DNA from: Cylindrotheca closterium
Taxonomy: Eukaryota; Bacillariophyta; Bacillariophyceae; Bacillariales; Bacillariaceae
DNA length: 11,061 nt
Reading direction: 5' to 3'
Assembly (NCBI GenBank): GCA_933822405.4
Contig: CAKOGP040001834.1
Span: 5,269 to 16,329 of the forward strand
Of the stretch, positions 1 through 7,111 are shown piece by piece. The notes below the pieces were generated by a model. The model was not told the DNA's origin. It saw only the letters and a program-made list of their open reading frames with translations, and did not search any database. Position 1 is the first letter of the stretch. Each line of letters opens with the position of its first letter. The translations under genes were made by a program, and so were the position numbers.

Positions 1-423
1 CAATCCCTAAAGTAATTTCCTGGAGATAGTTTTCTATTGTTCTTGTCTTCGAACTTCATTCTGGTTCCATTATTGCTTTCTATGACATGCAGTAGCTGGT
101 TCTAAGCTTTCTGTTTCGAAAGTGATGATTGATCAGCGATGTGACTGACAATTGGCCAATGTCTTGGGAAAACATTTTTAATTAACATGCCATATTTTTG
201 GCGAGAAAAAGAAGTCCATTTCACTAGACATTTATATATTTTTTGTCTAAGAAAATTTATTTTACTTTAAATAAAAAAAGGCAATTAACTATATTTTTTG
301 TTCAGTGTTCGCTCTTCATTCTTCACCCAAAATGCAGTGTAAACATGCGATATCGTTCAAAAACAGTGATGTTTAGGCTGCGTTTTGGGTACAAGAGAAG
401 TCCTATTATTTAAAGTCTCCCGG
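1..423. other. AT-rich stretch with no gene recognised
   Basis: No coding-like frame, RNA gene or repeat stands out here. Positions 225-300 are particularly A/T-rich, with runs of T and A. The stretch may be an intergenic spacer or the flank of the small frame that begins at 424. Confidence 0.5.
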
Positions 424-675
424 ATGGGCATCACGAAAGCTGCAGCAGCAACGGCCTCTGTTTGGGAGAAGGAGAAGCAGTGGAAGGCTTTGGGAGCAAT
501 CCCATGCATACCCAAGGAGGCCGATTCGTCTTTCTAAGGTTCTGTTGGTATGGGACGAGAGACCTTTGGTAGCTGCAAAGAGAATGCACAAGCGAACGGG
601 AACGAACAGTCAGAAATGTTTTGGACAGCGATGACATCCTTTTTGCTCGAAAGGGAAGACAACATCAAAACATAG
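424..675 (+). pseudogene. Small coding-like frame interrupted by one in-frame TAA
   Basis: An ATG at 424-426 opens 37 codons beginning MGITKAAAATAS and ending with TAA at 535-537. The same frame then continues without another stop for 45 codons to TAG at 673-675. The second part includes MGRETFGSCKENAQ and ends near SFLLEREDNIKT. Both halves have a mixed, soluble-protein-like composition, which suggests one ancestral frame broken by a nonsense change; two short ORFs or chance are alternatives. No domain or signal peptide is recognisable. A second plus frame (about 376-637) and two minus frames are also open across part of this interval, so the coding assignment is weak. No homologue is known to me. 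Confidence 0.25.
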
Positions 676-908
676 CACTAGCAGCAACAACACAATACTA
701 ATTGAAAGGAAACGATTTATACTTTTTGCGTGTGTTGTATTCAAATGTCATCAGGCTTGAATAGGGCAAGACGTATCCGTTTTGCATTTGCGGTGGTGAT
801 TTCGTTTTGTTGTGTGTGTGGGCAGAGTGGGGAAATTTGGTGGCATTGTATTTGAGGACATGGTTTAGTGGGGAGAAAAAGGTGGGGAGTGGAATTTTTG
901 CCGTTGCG
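676..908. other. No gene recognised; G-rich stretch near 820-895
   Basis: An 80-codon open frame lies on the minus strand of 741-983, but its product is proline-, phenylalanine- and serine-rich with no recognisable motif and it overlaps the hairpin at 909-949. I do not call it as a gene. The plus strand at about 818-895 is rich in G and GT runs. Confidence 0.4.
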
Positions 909-949
909 TTTCTCGGATTCTATTAGGAAAAAAAATAGAATCCGAGAAA
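909..949. repeat. Perfect inverted repeat, 16-bp stem and 9-nt loop
   Basis: The left arm TTTCTCGGATTCTATT (909-924) is the exact reverse complement of the right arm AATAGAATCCGAGAAA (934-949). The loop is purine-rich (AGGAAAAAA). A shorter third copy of the ACTCGGATTT part follows at about 951-960, so the right arm is partly duplicated. In a eukaryotic context this could be a small MITE-like remnant, a palindrome from replication slippage, or a structured RNA element if transcribed. Nothing next to it decides between these. Confidence 0.75.
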
Positions 950-1074
950 AACTCGGATTTGTTCGTAAAAGGGTTAAGAGCACTAAAAACCAAAGAACAA
1001 CTGCGGTCTAGTTAGTCCATTGTCCATGAAATGCAAAACATTTTTGTTGCTCCTGCCTTGATATATGATGGTTT

Positions 1075-2142
1075 GGCATTCAACCAGCAATACTCCGTCG
1101 CCGTCGCTTGAGTAAATACAAACTTATCAAGCCATCTCTGAGAAGAATCCATCAAGCAGAAGAGAAATGGCGTCGCTCCAGGTAAAGTTGATTGTGATAT
1201 GTTGTGATTGTCAATCATGACCGTGACAGTGGTCGTCCCCATTGCTTGACTACTGCTTTACCCAACAATACACCGTTGTCGTCGCTTGATTATCAGTACA
1301 GACTTATCAATTCATCTCTGGGGAGAATCCATCTAGCAGAAGAGAAATGGTGTCGCTCGAGGTAACGTTGATTGTGATATGCTGCGATTGTCAATCATGA
1401 CCATGACAGTGTTCGCCATTGGTTGCATTACACTGTTGTCGTTGCTTGATTATTACAGACTCATCAAGCCATCTCTGAGAACAATCCATCCAGCAGAAGT
1501 GACTCAACAAGGTAAGTTTGATTGTTGGATGTTTACACGTGCATCATGTTGATGAAAGAAGTCGCTCATGTCATGATATGGTTTTGTTGCATTCAACCAA
1601 CAATACACCATCGTTGTTGCTTGATTGCTGAAGACTTATCAAATCAACCGAACAGAAGAGAAATGGAGTATGTCAAGGTAAGTTTGACTGTCGGATGTTG
1701 CAATTGTGAATCATGAAGATGACGGTGGTCACCAATACTCAACTACTTCACCCAACAATACACCATTGTCGTTGCTTGATTACTACAGACTTAGTATCAA
1801 GCCATCTCTGAAGAGAATCGATCCAGAAGAAAAGAAATGGTGTCCCTCAAGGTAAGTTTGATTGTTGAAGGTTGCGATTTGCATTCATGACCGTGACAGT
1901 GGTCGCTATTGCTTGACTACTTTACCCAACAATACATTGTCGTTGTTGCTTGATTACTACAGACTCATCAAGCCATCTCTGAGAAGACTCCATCCAGCAG
2001 AAGAGAAATGGCGTCGCTCTAGGTGTGTTTAATTGTTGTATGTTGCGTTTGTCAAGGAGGATGGTCACAGTGGTCTCCATTACTTGACTACTTTACCCAA
2101 GAATACACCCTTGTCGTCGCTTGATTACTAGGACAGACTTAT
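1075..2142 (+). repeat. Tandem array of 150-180 bp repeats with exon-like cores
   Basis: About six full units and one partial unit repeat in the same orientation. Using the donor-like junction as anchor (last core base at 1181, 1361, 1511, 1677, 1851, 2022) the spacings are 180, 150, 166, 174 and 171 bp. Each full unit has the order: CCAACAATACACC-type segment, TTGATTACTACAG-type segment, a 44-63 nt core, GTAAGTTTGATTG-type segment, then a CATGACCGTGACAGTG-type segment. Units differ by substitutions and small indels, so the array is not recent. The partial unit ends near 2142. The same sequence could be a plain satellite, but acceptor-like and donor-like motifs flank most cores (see the core entry). 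Confidence 0.85.
1122..2022 (+). other. Six exon-like cores inside the tandem array
   Basis: Core coordinates are 1122-1181 (60 nt), 1302-1361 (60), 1459-1511 (53), 1634-1677 (44), 1789-1851 (63) and 1963-2022 (60). Cores 2, 3, 5 and 6 follow ACAG; core 4 follows GAAG. Core 1 follows ACAA, so its acceptor-like AG is missing. Cores 3, 4 and 5 are followed by GTAAGT, cores 1 and 2 by GTAAAG and GTAACG, core 6 by GTGTGT. Read from the first base, the 60-nt cores give related 20-residue peptides starting TYQAIS, TYQFIS or THQAIS and containing SSRREM. Core 5 has an early TAG, core 6 ends in TAG, and cores 3 and 4 are not multiples of three. This fits a decayed array of duplicated phase-0 exons, but transcription is not shown. 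The peptide family is unknown to me. Confidence 0.4.
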
Positions 2143-2384
2143 CATTCCTCATAGCTTCTAATACCATACAAAACACACTTTTTAAAAAAAACTGAGCACC
2201 AGCATATTAGTACTAAGAATGAACAAAGTTCTGTAGCAAATAATGGATCTCTTATTTTGCTTTTGAAAGATTATCAAATGTCTCATGTTCTTTAGTCATT
2301 TTTCCGTTCTAGGGTGGCCCTCCATGAAAGAAATCAGGTAAGTGTCCGGCTAAGGGTTTCCAAGATAGTACTAGCGTGATACTA
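2143..2384. other. No gene recognised; 25-nt exon-like segment at 2313-2337
   Basis: Most of this stretch shows nothing. At 2313-2337 a 25-nt segment lies between TTCCGTTCTAG and GTAAGTGTCC, a good acceptor-like and donor-like pair in the same direction as the upstream exon-like array. It could be a further small exon of the same transcript, or chance. Confidence 0.25.
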
Positions 2385-2842
2385 CTACAGCCAGCAGAAG
2401 GTTTTGTACAAAGGCGTCCCTTGGCTCGGCGTGTACGACTGGCGATACCTTGTTGATGAAGCTGATGATTTGTCATCATCACTTGATGCACCAATTCCGT
2501 AGTCCCCAATTCCATTTGCAGACCTGTCATCATCCTCGTCATATTTCACTTCCCAAGCATTCCCATTTGTAAAATCAACAGTGCCTTGGTTTGGGATAAA
2601 TTTTCCTTTTGGCATTGACGGGTGGTTAAGGAACTCTGCCATCACTTCTTTTGAAATCTTGAAAATCGCTTCCTCCATAGGGTGTGGTGACTTTGCAGAG
2701 GATGGATCATTTTGATGTCGCCGTGAGAGGAAGTACTCATGGCTTCTCTTAGCTTTTTCCTCCTTTGAAGTTCCTTTGACTTCCGGTCGCCTCCAGCCTT
2801 ATGGTTGCTTTTTTTGTTCTTACTTCCTTTCGGACGGCCCAA
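2385..2842 (-). pseudogene. Broken AT-hook protein gene
   Basis: Reading leftwards from 2842 the frame begins LGRPKGSKNKKSNHKAGG. GRPKGSKNKK matches the core of an AT-hook, a short basic motif that binds the minor groove of AT-rich DNA. The codon before GRPKG is TTG where an ATG would be expected, and the frame is open upstream to a TAA with no ATG. After the basic segment (to about KSKEL) the coding-like frame shifts by one base near 2760-2775. The second frame reads EEKAKRSHEYFLSRRHQ, then PMEEAIFKISKEVMAEF and MPKGKFIPNQGTVDF, then an acidic/serine tail (YDEDDD, SSDDDKSSASS) to the stop at 2385-2387. I infer one ancestral protein of about 150 residues that lost its start and frame; a very short intron or a sequencing indel at the shift are alternatives. 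The family beyond the AT-hook is unknown to me, and such genes often accompany mobile elements. Confidence 0.5.
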
Positions 2843-3062
2843 GCTGATGTTGACGCAAATGAAAAGACGAAATTTCCAAAGTTCACAACTTTCAAATTAA
2901 AACTGTTGGTCGTTATGTCCGTTATTTGTCGTTACGACCATTTCAAATATATTTTTGATCCGGAAAGTGAGATTTGTAAGCGACACCTTGGTTGTGTAGA
3001 CGTGCGTAGAATCTGTACTGTCGCTCACAAAAAAAATCCGCACATATTTATCATACCTGCCC

Positions 3063-3196
3063 TGATTTCCGCGTGGGCCTTCGCGTGGGCCTTCGCGTGA
3101 TGTATGATTTCCGCGTGGGCCTCCGTGTGGGCCTTCGCGTGATGTCTGATTTCCGCGTGGGCCTTCGCGTGATGTCTGAATTCCGCGTGGGCCTCG
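3063..3196. repeat. GC-rich minisatellite with nested 12-bp duplication
   Basis: Four direct units start with TGATTTCCGCGTGGGCC (the last with TGAATTCC): 3063-3104 (42 bp), 3105-3146 (42 bp), 3147-3176 (30 bp) and 3177-3196 (partial). The 42-bp units differ from the 30-bp unit by an extra 12-bp GCGTGGGCCTTC-type block, so repeats of two sizes are nested. The array is much more GC-rich than its AT-rich flanks. Confidence 0.85.
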
Positions 3197-3375
3197 AAGT
3201 AAACGTTTTAAATGGGGTTGATTCGTCCCTTAAATGAAAATGATTGGAAAATATATTTTCTTATTGAAATTGATTTCAATTGTGAACCCATTAAGTAACT
3301 TTAAAATTGCGACCTTCCGTGCCATTGAGGGTGCTTTTTTCACTACAATCACGCGAAATTCTCAGTTGGGGTATC

Positions 3376-3395
3376 CCTGGAACACCCGGCAAATG
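3376..3395 (+). repeat. Dispersed motif, copy 1 (GGAACACCCGGCAAATG)
   Basis: The 17-bp block GGAACACCCGGCAAATG at 3379-3395 is the exact reverse complement of part of 5433-5452; over 20 bp the two sites match at 19. A 15-bp version of the same motif lies at 10494-10508, in the same orientation as the 5433 site. The motif sits in an ATG-started open frame (3234-3473, +) whose product has no recognisable domain and is not called as a gene. In different frames all three copies can read NTRQ or EHPA, so a shared coding origin is possible but not shown. Confidence 0.6.
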
Positions 3396-3590
3396 TTCAG
3401 ACCGAGTATTTTCGGGACACTGATCGCAAAGTTTGACGTGCTCGTGCCCGGAGAAATAAAATTATATTTTTAGCTTCGAAAAATCTATGTTATTTCCCTT
3501 TAACTATTAATGACATATTATTATATGTGATGATTTATCAAATAGGGACTTATGGACACAGATGACCGATTGGTCATTGTGACTTTTTCT

Positions 3591-3790
3591 GAGTTATAAC
3601 TCAGATCACAACGGAATCCTGAGTTATAACTCACGGCGTTGAGTTATAACTCAAACGTGTGAGTACGTGTGAGTTATAACTCAAACGTGTGAGTTATAAC
3701 TCAAACGTGTGAGTTATAACTCAAACGTGTGAGTTATAACTCAAACGTGTGAGTTATAACTCAAACGTGTGAGTTATAACTCAAACGTAC
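3591..3790 (+). repeat. Left satellite array: palindrome GAGTTATAACTC with spacer AAACGTGT
   Basis: Nine copies of the perfect 12-bp palindrome GAGTTATAACTC start at 3591, 3621, 3641, 3671, 3691, 3711, 3731, 3751 and 3771. From 3671 onwards six units are identical and exactly 20 bp apart, each followed by AAACGTGT (the last by AAACGTAC). The three outermost palindromes have irregular spacing and different spacers, and a truncated unit lies at 3661-3670. The outer edge is therefore degenerate and the inner part homogeneous. Confidence 0.95.
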
Positions 3791-3800
3791 TCAGAAAATG

Positions 3801-4064
3801 TCAGGGGGATGATGTTCTCCAATGGGGGAAGGGCAGCTTCAAGAGAGATGCAACACAGCCTCCAAAGAAAACCACGAATAAGTAACGTGCTCGGCTTCGC
3901 CATGAAACTTTTAATCGTCGATTGAAGTGCTTTTTATTATTTTGGACGACAGGTTCAAATATTCGAGAGACAAACATCAAAAATGTGTCCTTGCAGTTGT
4001 TGGAACAGTCCAATTCAAAATGAATAACGGTCACCCTCTCTTTGAAATAGGATAATTTACCACA
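3801..4064 (-). CDS. Unassigned open frame inside the foldback-like element
   Basis: An uninterrupted minus-strand frame runs from just after a TAG near 4065 to TGA at 3801-3803, about 87 codons. It contains VIHFELDCSNNCKDTF and LFVVFFGGCVASLLKLPF, the latter a short hydrophobic stretch. There is no ATG near its beginning (the first candidate start is a GTG at 4034). It lies directly downstream of the stop of the coiled-coil-like gene that ends at 4092, so it could be 3' flanking sequence, a read-through relic or chance. I recognise no family. Confidence 0.15.
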   Translation of the reverse strand, partial: CGKLSYFKERVTVIHFELDCSNNCKDTFLMFVSRIFEPVVQNNKKHFNRRLKVSWRSRARYLFVVFFGGCVASLLKLPFPHWRTSSP

Positions 4065-4091
4065 TATCTAATACAATTTTATTACTACTTG

Positions 4092-4998
4092 CTAGTCCTC
4101 AGACATCGGCGATTCTTCCACCTGCTTCTTTGTTTCCTCCTCCTTTTCGGCCATTGCTACTTTCATACGTTGTTCATAGAGCAACAAGTTTTCTTTCTTT
4201 TTCTCTTTCTTTTCTTCCTTCTTCAATTTAGCCAGCTTCTTCATTCTTTTATCCTCCAGACAGTTGCGGTACTTTTGAAATCTAATTTCTTGTTGAATCC
4301 GCTCTCTGAATTTTCGTTTTTTGAATGGGTGGTATTCAACCCTAGTTTCTTGAAACTCCGATGCTGTGAGGCCAACATGATTTTTTTCTGTTTTGCCCTG
4401 GTCAAATAAAACTTGAGCTCGCCACGTGCGTTATGGGTGGTTGTTGGGTGCTTGGCCAGGTCATCAGCCAAAATCAAATCTTCCTGTAACGATTTGTCTC
4501 TTGCCTTGTTGTGAGCATTGCGCAAGGTCGTCCATGGCGATGTCAGAATTTTTAGTAGAAATAACATGTTGAGTGTAGTTTTTTTTCATTAGCAGAATCA
4601 AGCACAGCAACAAACGCAACAGCACGAGCGTCGTTCACCACGGCATCGTTTGGCCCTCCCTTGGCTTGAAGTTCCGTTGCCAGCTGCGTCTCCGTGTTTG
4701 CTGACATGTCAACTCCCCGTTCATCCAGCAAATCAACGTATTCTTTCCAACCAAAACCCTTTCTTCTGACCTTGTCGGTGAGGAAGCGGCTGAAAGTCTC
4801 TCTCCTTTCACCTCCTGCCTCGCCGTAGAACTCGTTTTTGTCCCAATGATGTTGCGTGACAAGTTCTTTTATAGGGTTTGGATCTGGAAAAGTACTGGAC
4901 TGTATCTTTTGGTGAAAGTAGTCGTTGGTCCGCCAGCTCGAATTTCCAGCAACGGTTTTGGAAAAGGGGGAAGCTCGGCTCTGTGAGTAAAATCTCAC
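4092..4998 (-). pseudogene. Frameshifted gene with Lys/Glu-rich C-terminus, between the inverted arrays
   Basis: Three consecutive frames look coding. Frame A (4998 to about 4586) includes SSWRTNDYFHQKIQSSTF, HHWDKNEFYGEAGGERRE and KGFGWKEYVDLLDERGVDM. At the A8 run (T8 at 4579-4586 on +) the sense moves to a second frame containing ADDLAKHPTTTHNARGEL. At the A7 run (4381-4387) it moves to a third frame containing GLTASEFQETRVEYHPFKKR. This ends in a strongly charged, probably helical tail (KKLAKLKKEEKKEKKK, AEKEEETKKQVEESPMSED) and TAG at 4092-4094. The joined length would be about 300 residues. No ATG precedes frame A; upstream frames run into the satellite array and stop. The shifts could be decay, homopolymer sequencing errors, or programmed slippage. 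No family is recognised; a captured host gene or an element-encoded accessory protein are both possible. Confidence 0.45.
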
Positions 4999-5310
4999 AC
5001 GTTTGAGTAAAAACTCACACGTTTGAGTGAAAACTCACACGTTTGAGTTATAACTCACACGTTTGAGTTATAACTCACACGTTTGAGTAAAAACTCACAC
5101 GTTTGAGTTATAACTCACACGTTTGAGTAAAAACTCACACGTTTGAGTAAAAACTCACACGTTTGAGTTATAACTCACACGTTTGAGTTATAACTCACAC
5201 GTTTGAGTAAAAACTCACACGTTTGAGTTATAACTCACACGTTTGAGTAAAAACTCACACGTTTGAGTTATAACTCACACGTTTGAGTTATAACTCAAAC
5301 GTGTGAGTTC
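4985..5310 (-). repeat. Right satellite array, inverted, with TATA/AAAA core variants
   Basis: Sixteen units begin every 20 bp from 4985 to 5285, each GAGT-NNNN-ACTC (the first ends TCTC) followed by spacer ACACGTTT, the reverse complement of the left-array spacer. The variable centre is TATA (palindromic) in eight units, AAAA (not palindromic) in six, and AAAT or GAAA in the two innermost. From 5045 the order is T T A T A A T T A T A T T, which suggests a higher-order repeat of five to six units. After the last unit the spacer flips to AAACGTGT and the array ends in GAGTTCG near 5310. Confidence 0.95.
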
Positions 5311-5432
5311 GAAAATAAAGTTGTTCTGTGAAAATGATATTGTTTAAAAACTGAAATATATTTAAGGCAGGGATCGCCAATTGAAAGACATCAGAATTCC
5401 CACAGTCGACCCCGCGCGGTACGGATTTTCGT

Positions 5433-5452
5433 CATTTGCCGGGTGTTCCTGG
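5433..5452 (-). repeat. Dispersed motif, copy 2 (inverted)
   Basis: CATTTGCCGGGTGTTCCTGG is the reverse complement of 3376-3395 with one mismatch in 20. Together the two copies bracket the foldback-like element at about 195 and 120 bp outside its arrays, so they might be remnants of outer inverted repeats. Similarity does not extend beyond the motif, which argues against a simple terminal repeat. Confidence 0.6.
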
Positions 5453-5484
5453 TACGTACTCATTTTCCTCAAATTGAGTAAAAT

Positions 5485-5538
5485 GAGGACTTTGAGTGAA
5501 TTGAGGAGAAGCGACCAAAAAGCGGTTTTTACTCATAT
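5485..5538 (+). repeat. 54-bp direct repeat, copy 1
   Basis: This segment begins GAGGACTTTGAG and ends TTTTTACTCATAT. It matches 6018-6071 with four substitutions in 54 bp and no gap, at an offset of 533 bp. The sequences between and outside the copies are not otherwise duplicated at this offset. Confidence 0.85.
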
Positions 5539-5589
5539 GTGTCCAAAGTTTGTTAAATGAACTCGAATTTTGGGGGATGATATTCACAA

Positions 5590-5865
5590 TCACATGATTT
5601 TCAATTTGGCAACAGCCTCGCTTAAAATCTCATAAAATAAATCATCGACAAAAAACAAAATGAAGTTTTCTTCTTTCTCCAACACCTTCGTTTTGTCAGT
5701 GTTGTGCTGAAGAATTTTGCGGTAGAAGTCAAAGCTATTACTTTTCGAATCTATAAGCGAAGTGCCACTCACAATCTCCTGTCAAACCCGTTCCGGTATT
5801 GCTTCACGGAAGTGATCACATCTCCAGTCCAAGACTTGATTGGCGATAAAACATCGCCGACAATG
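5590..5865 (-). pseudogene. Possible gene fragment with one in-frame TGA
   Basis: On the minus strand one frame reads NQVLDWRCDHFREAIPERV, then TGA at 5782-5784, then in the same frame QEIVSGTSLID, SFDFYRKILQHNTDKTKVLE and NFILFFVDDLFYEILSEA, ending at 5590-5592. Composition after the TGA is protein-like, with alternating hydrophobic and charged residues. No start is evident; the frame upstream enters the inverted repeats near 5950 and is not credible there. I recognise no family and treat this as a possible relic. Confidence 0.25.
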
Positions 5866-5922
5866 TGGGGGAGATAATAAATTTATTGGTGGACATCTTT
5901 GTGGGAATTTCGAAAACGAGTC

Positions 5923-6049
5923 AAATGAGGAGAAGCCACCAACTTGGTTGCTTCTCCTCATTTCCCTCAAAGTACTCAATTTACTCAAAGTCCTCATTAT
6001 ACTCAAGTGAGGAAATTGAGGACTTTGAGGGAATTGAGGAGAAGCAACC
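5923..6049. repeat. Three-arm inverted repeat able to form competing hairpins
   Basis: Arm 2 (5946-5986) and arm 3 (6009-6049) are reverse complements at 38 of 41 positions with a 22-nt loop. Arm 1 (5923-5936, AAATGAGGAGAAGC) is the exact reverse complement of the GCTTCTCCTCATTT part of arm 2, with a short loop between. Arm 2 can thus pair with either neighbour. A fourth related arm lies in the 5485-5538 repeat. The arms consist of short CTCAA and ACTCAA-type blocks, so internal slippage could have made them. Confidence 0.85.
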
Positions 6050-6071
6050 AGAAAGCAGTTTTTACTCATAT
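6018..6071 (+). repeat. 54-bp direct repeat, copy 2
   Basis: This is the second copy of the 5485-5538 segment (50 of 54 identical). Its left half overlaps arm 3 of the hairpin and its right end abuts the 39-bp segment at 6071-6109, so several repeat modules are joined here. Confidence 0.85.
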
Positions 6072-6109
6072 CCAGCCGAGTGGAGCTACAAGTAAATCGC
6101 CGGCACACC
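6071..6109 (+). repeat. 39-bp dispersed segment, copy 1
   Basis: The segment starts TCCAGCCGAGTGGAGCT and ends CGCCGGCACACC. It matches the reverse complement of 10321-10359 at 38 of 39 positions. In one frame both copies read SRVELQVNRRHT, and the single difference (CTA/CTC, Leu) is silent. That fits, but does not establish, a coding origin. In this copy the frame continues to TGA near 6183. Confidence 0.75.
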
Positions 6110-6477
6110 TCACGCCAGCAGTCATCATCCACAGATCGTAGAGCCAACGTCATTGGTGACACGTTTCACAATATCCAACGATGATCAGGCGGGCTTGCGT
6201 GATCCCTCCCGTGAAAAAACTTGCAACAACAAACAAGACACAAAAAACATCATCACCACAATAAGTTGCTGAAAGCTATGCCATTGCTCGCAGCATAGTT
6301 GCTCAACTCAACAATCTTCTCTCTCCACCACTAGTCCATAGCGACATTTCCAAAATCCTCAGAGACCGGTTCCTCCATTTTTTACACATCTGTTTTTCAT
6401 TTCCATTGCGCGGAGTGACATACAGTGTGTAACTAGGAAAGTTTTTTTGTGTTGTGTCTTGTCCTCGCCTCTTGTAG
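6110..6477. other. No gene recognised
   Basis: Apart from the possible short continuation of the 6071-6109 frame on the plus strand to about 6183, I see no supported gene. A minus-strand open frame ending near 6303 begins inside the tandem array and shows no recognisable motif. Confidence 0.4.
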
Positions 6478-7111
6478 GTGTTGGAATTGCTCTCTTGGAG
6501 GCCATTCATTGGAAACTCCTTGATAGAAGCAGTTCGACACGTCCGATCGGACAGACGGACAAATGTCCGTTTGGTCCTTTTATTCGGGGGATTCCTATGA
6601 GTCGGTTTTGCATGGAATCTGAAAACATGGAATTGTGCGCTTGGACTATCAAACGTCTGAGCGCCACGAAAATCCCATACTGAATCCTGCCGGAGTTCGG
6701 TACGTGGGTTTTGTACCGGCCTTTCTGGATTGCATAACATCCAGTAAAGTTTTGGGAAATTTGAGTTTTCGTGCAAGGCTTTTGCTTTGCCCATTCCATG
6801 TAGATAACAAGTCTTTTAGAATAGTTATTTCCTGTTGAGATGATTATTTCCTATTAGGCGGATCGGAGATTGCTATGGTCGGTGCCTCTGCATGACGACT
6901 TGATGGGTCGCATGTTGGCACGGCTGGTTGGCAATGATGGCTTTATGGGCCACAAAGTTGTCAATCGGTTTGGACGACGACAAGCCTGTCGCTTGTCTGA
7001 TGTCCGCCAGAACCGAAATCCAACTATAGGCCTGTCTGTGTATTATAGCCCTCTCAGTAGGAGAGCTATACAGCCAGAAATTGGCCTCCAACAGCAGGAG
7101 TGCGTTGGGAT

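Larger units (their letters stand above)
3591..5310. mobile_element. Candidate foldback-type element with inverted satellite arrays as ends
   Basis: The interval is bounded by two arrays of one 20-bp unit in opposite orientation: left 3591-3790, right 4985-5310. They enclose about 1.2 kb of unique sequence carrying a minus-strand coding-like gene. Long terminal inverted repeats made of short tandem units are the defining architecture of foldback (FB) transposons in Drosophila and similar elements in plants. I cannot find a convincing target-site duplication outside the arrays, and no transposase domain is recognisable inside, so it would be non-autonomous or decayed. Alternatives are two independent expansions of a satellite, or an inverted duplication of one array. 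Confidence 0.5.
5311..5589. other. Repeat-derived stretch, no gene
   Basis: After the satellite array comes AT-rich sequence to about 5390, then dispersed motif copy 2 (5433-5452) and a CTCA/TGAG-rich segment whose 5485-5538 part is directly repeated at 6018-6071. No coding-like frame is seen. Confidence 0.5.

Noticed and set aside
1012..1242. Minus-strand frame of 76 codons in the first exon-like repeat
   Set aside because: The corresponding frame in the next repeat unit has several stops, and splice-like motifs favour the plus strand.
2801..3100. Plus-strand frame of 99 codons
   Set aside because: It runs antisense to the AT-hook remnant and ends inside the minisatellite, so its length is explained by chance and repeats.
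4089..4409. Plus-strand Phe/Leu-rich frame of 106 codons
   Set aside because: It is the antisense of the lysine/glutamate-rich tail of the minus-strand gene; AAG/GAA codons read backwards give CTT/TTC.
4985..5310. CRISPR-like regular repeats
   Set aside because: The whole 20-bp unit repeats with no unique spacers; the only variation is a four-base centre. It is a satellite array.
5865..6162. Open frames on both strands over the hairpin repeats
   Set aside because: They translate the CTCA/TGAG repeat blocks into low-complexity peptides on both strands, which is expected of inverted repeats.
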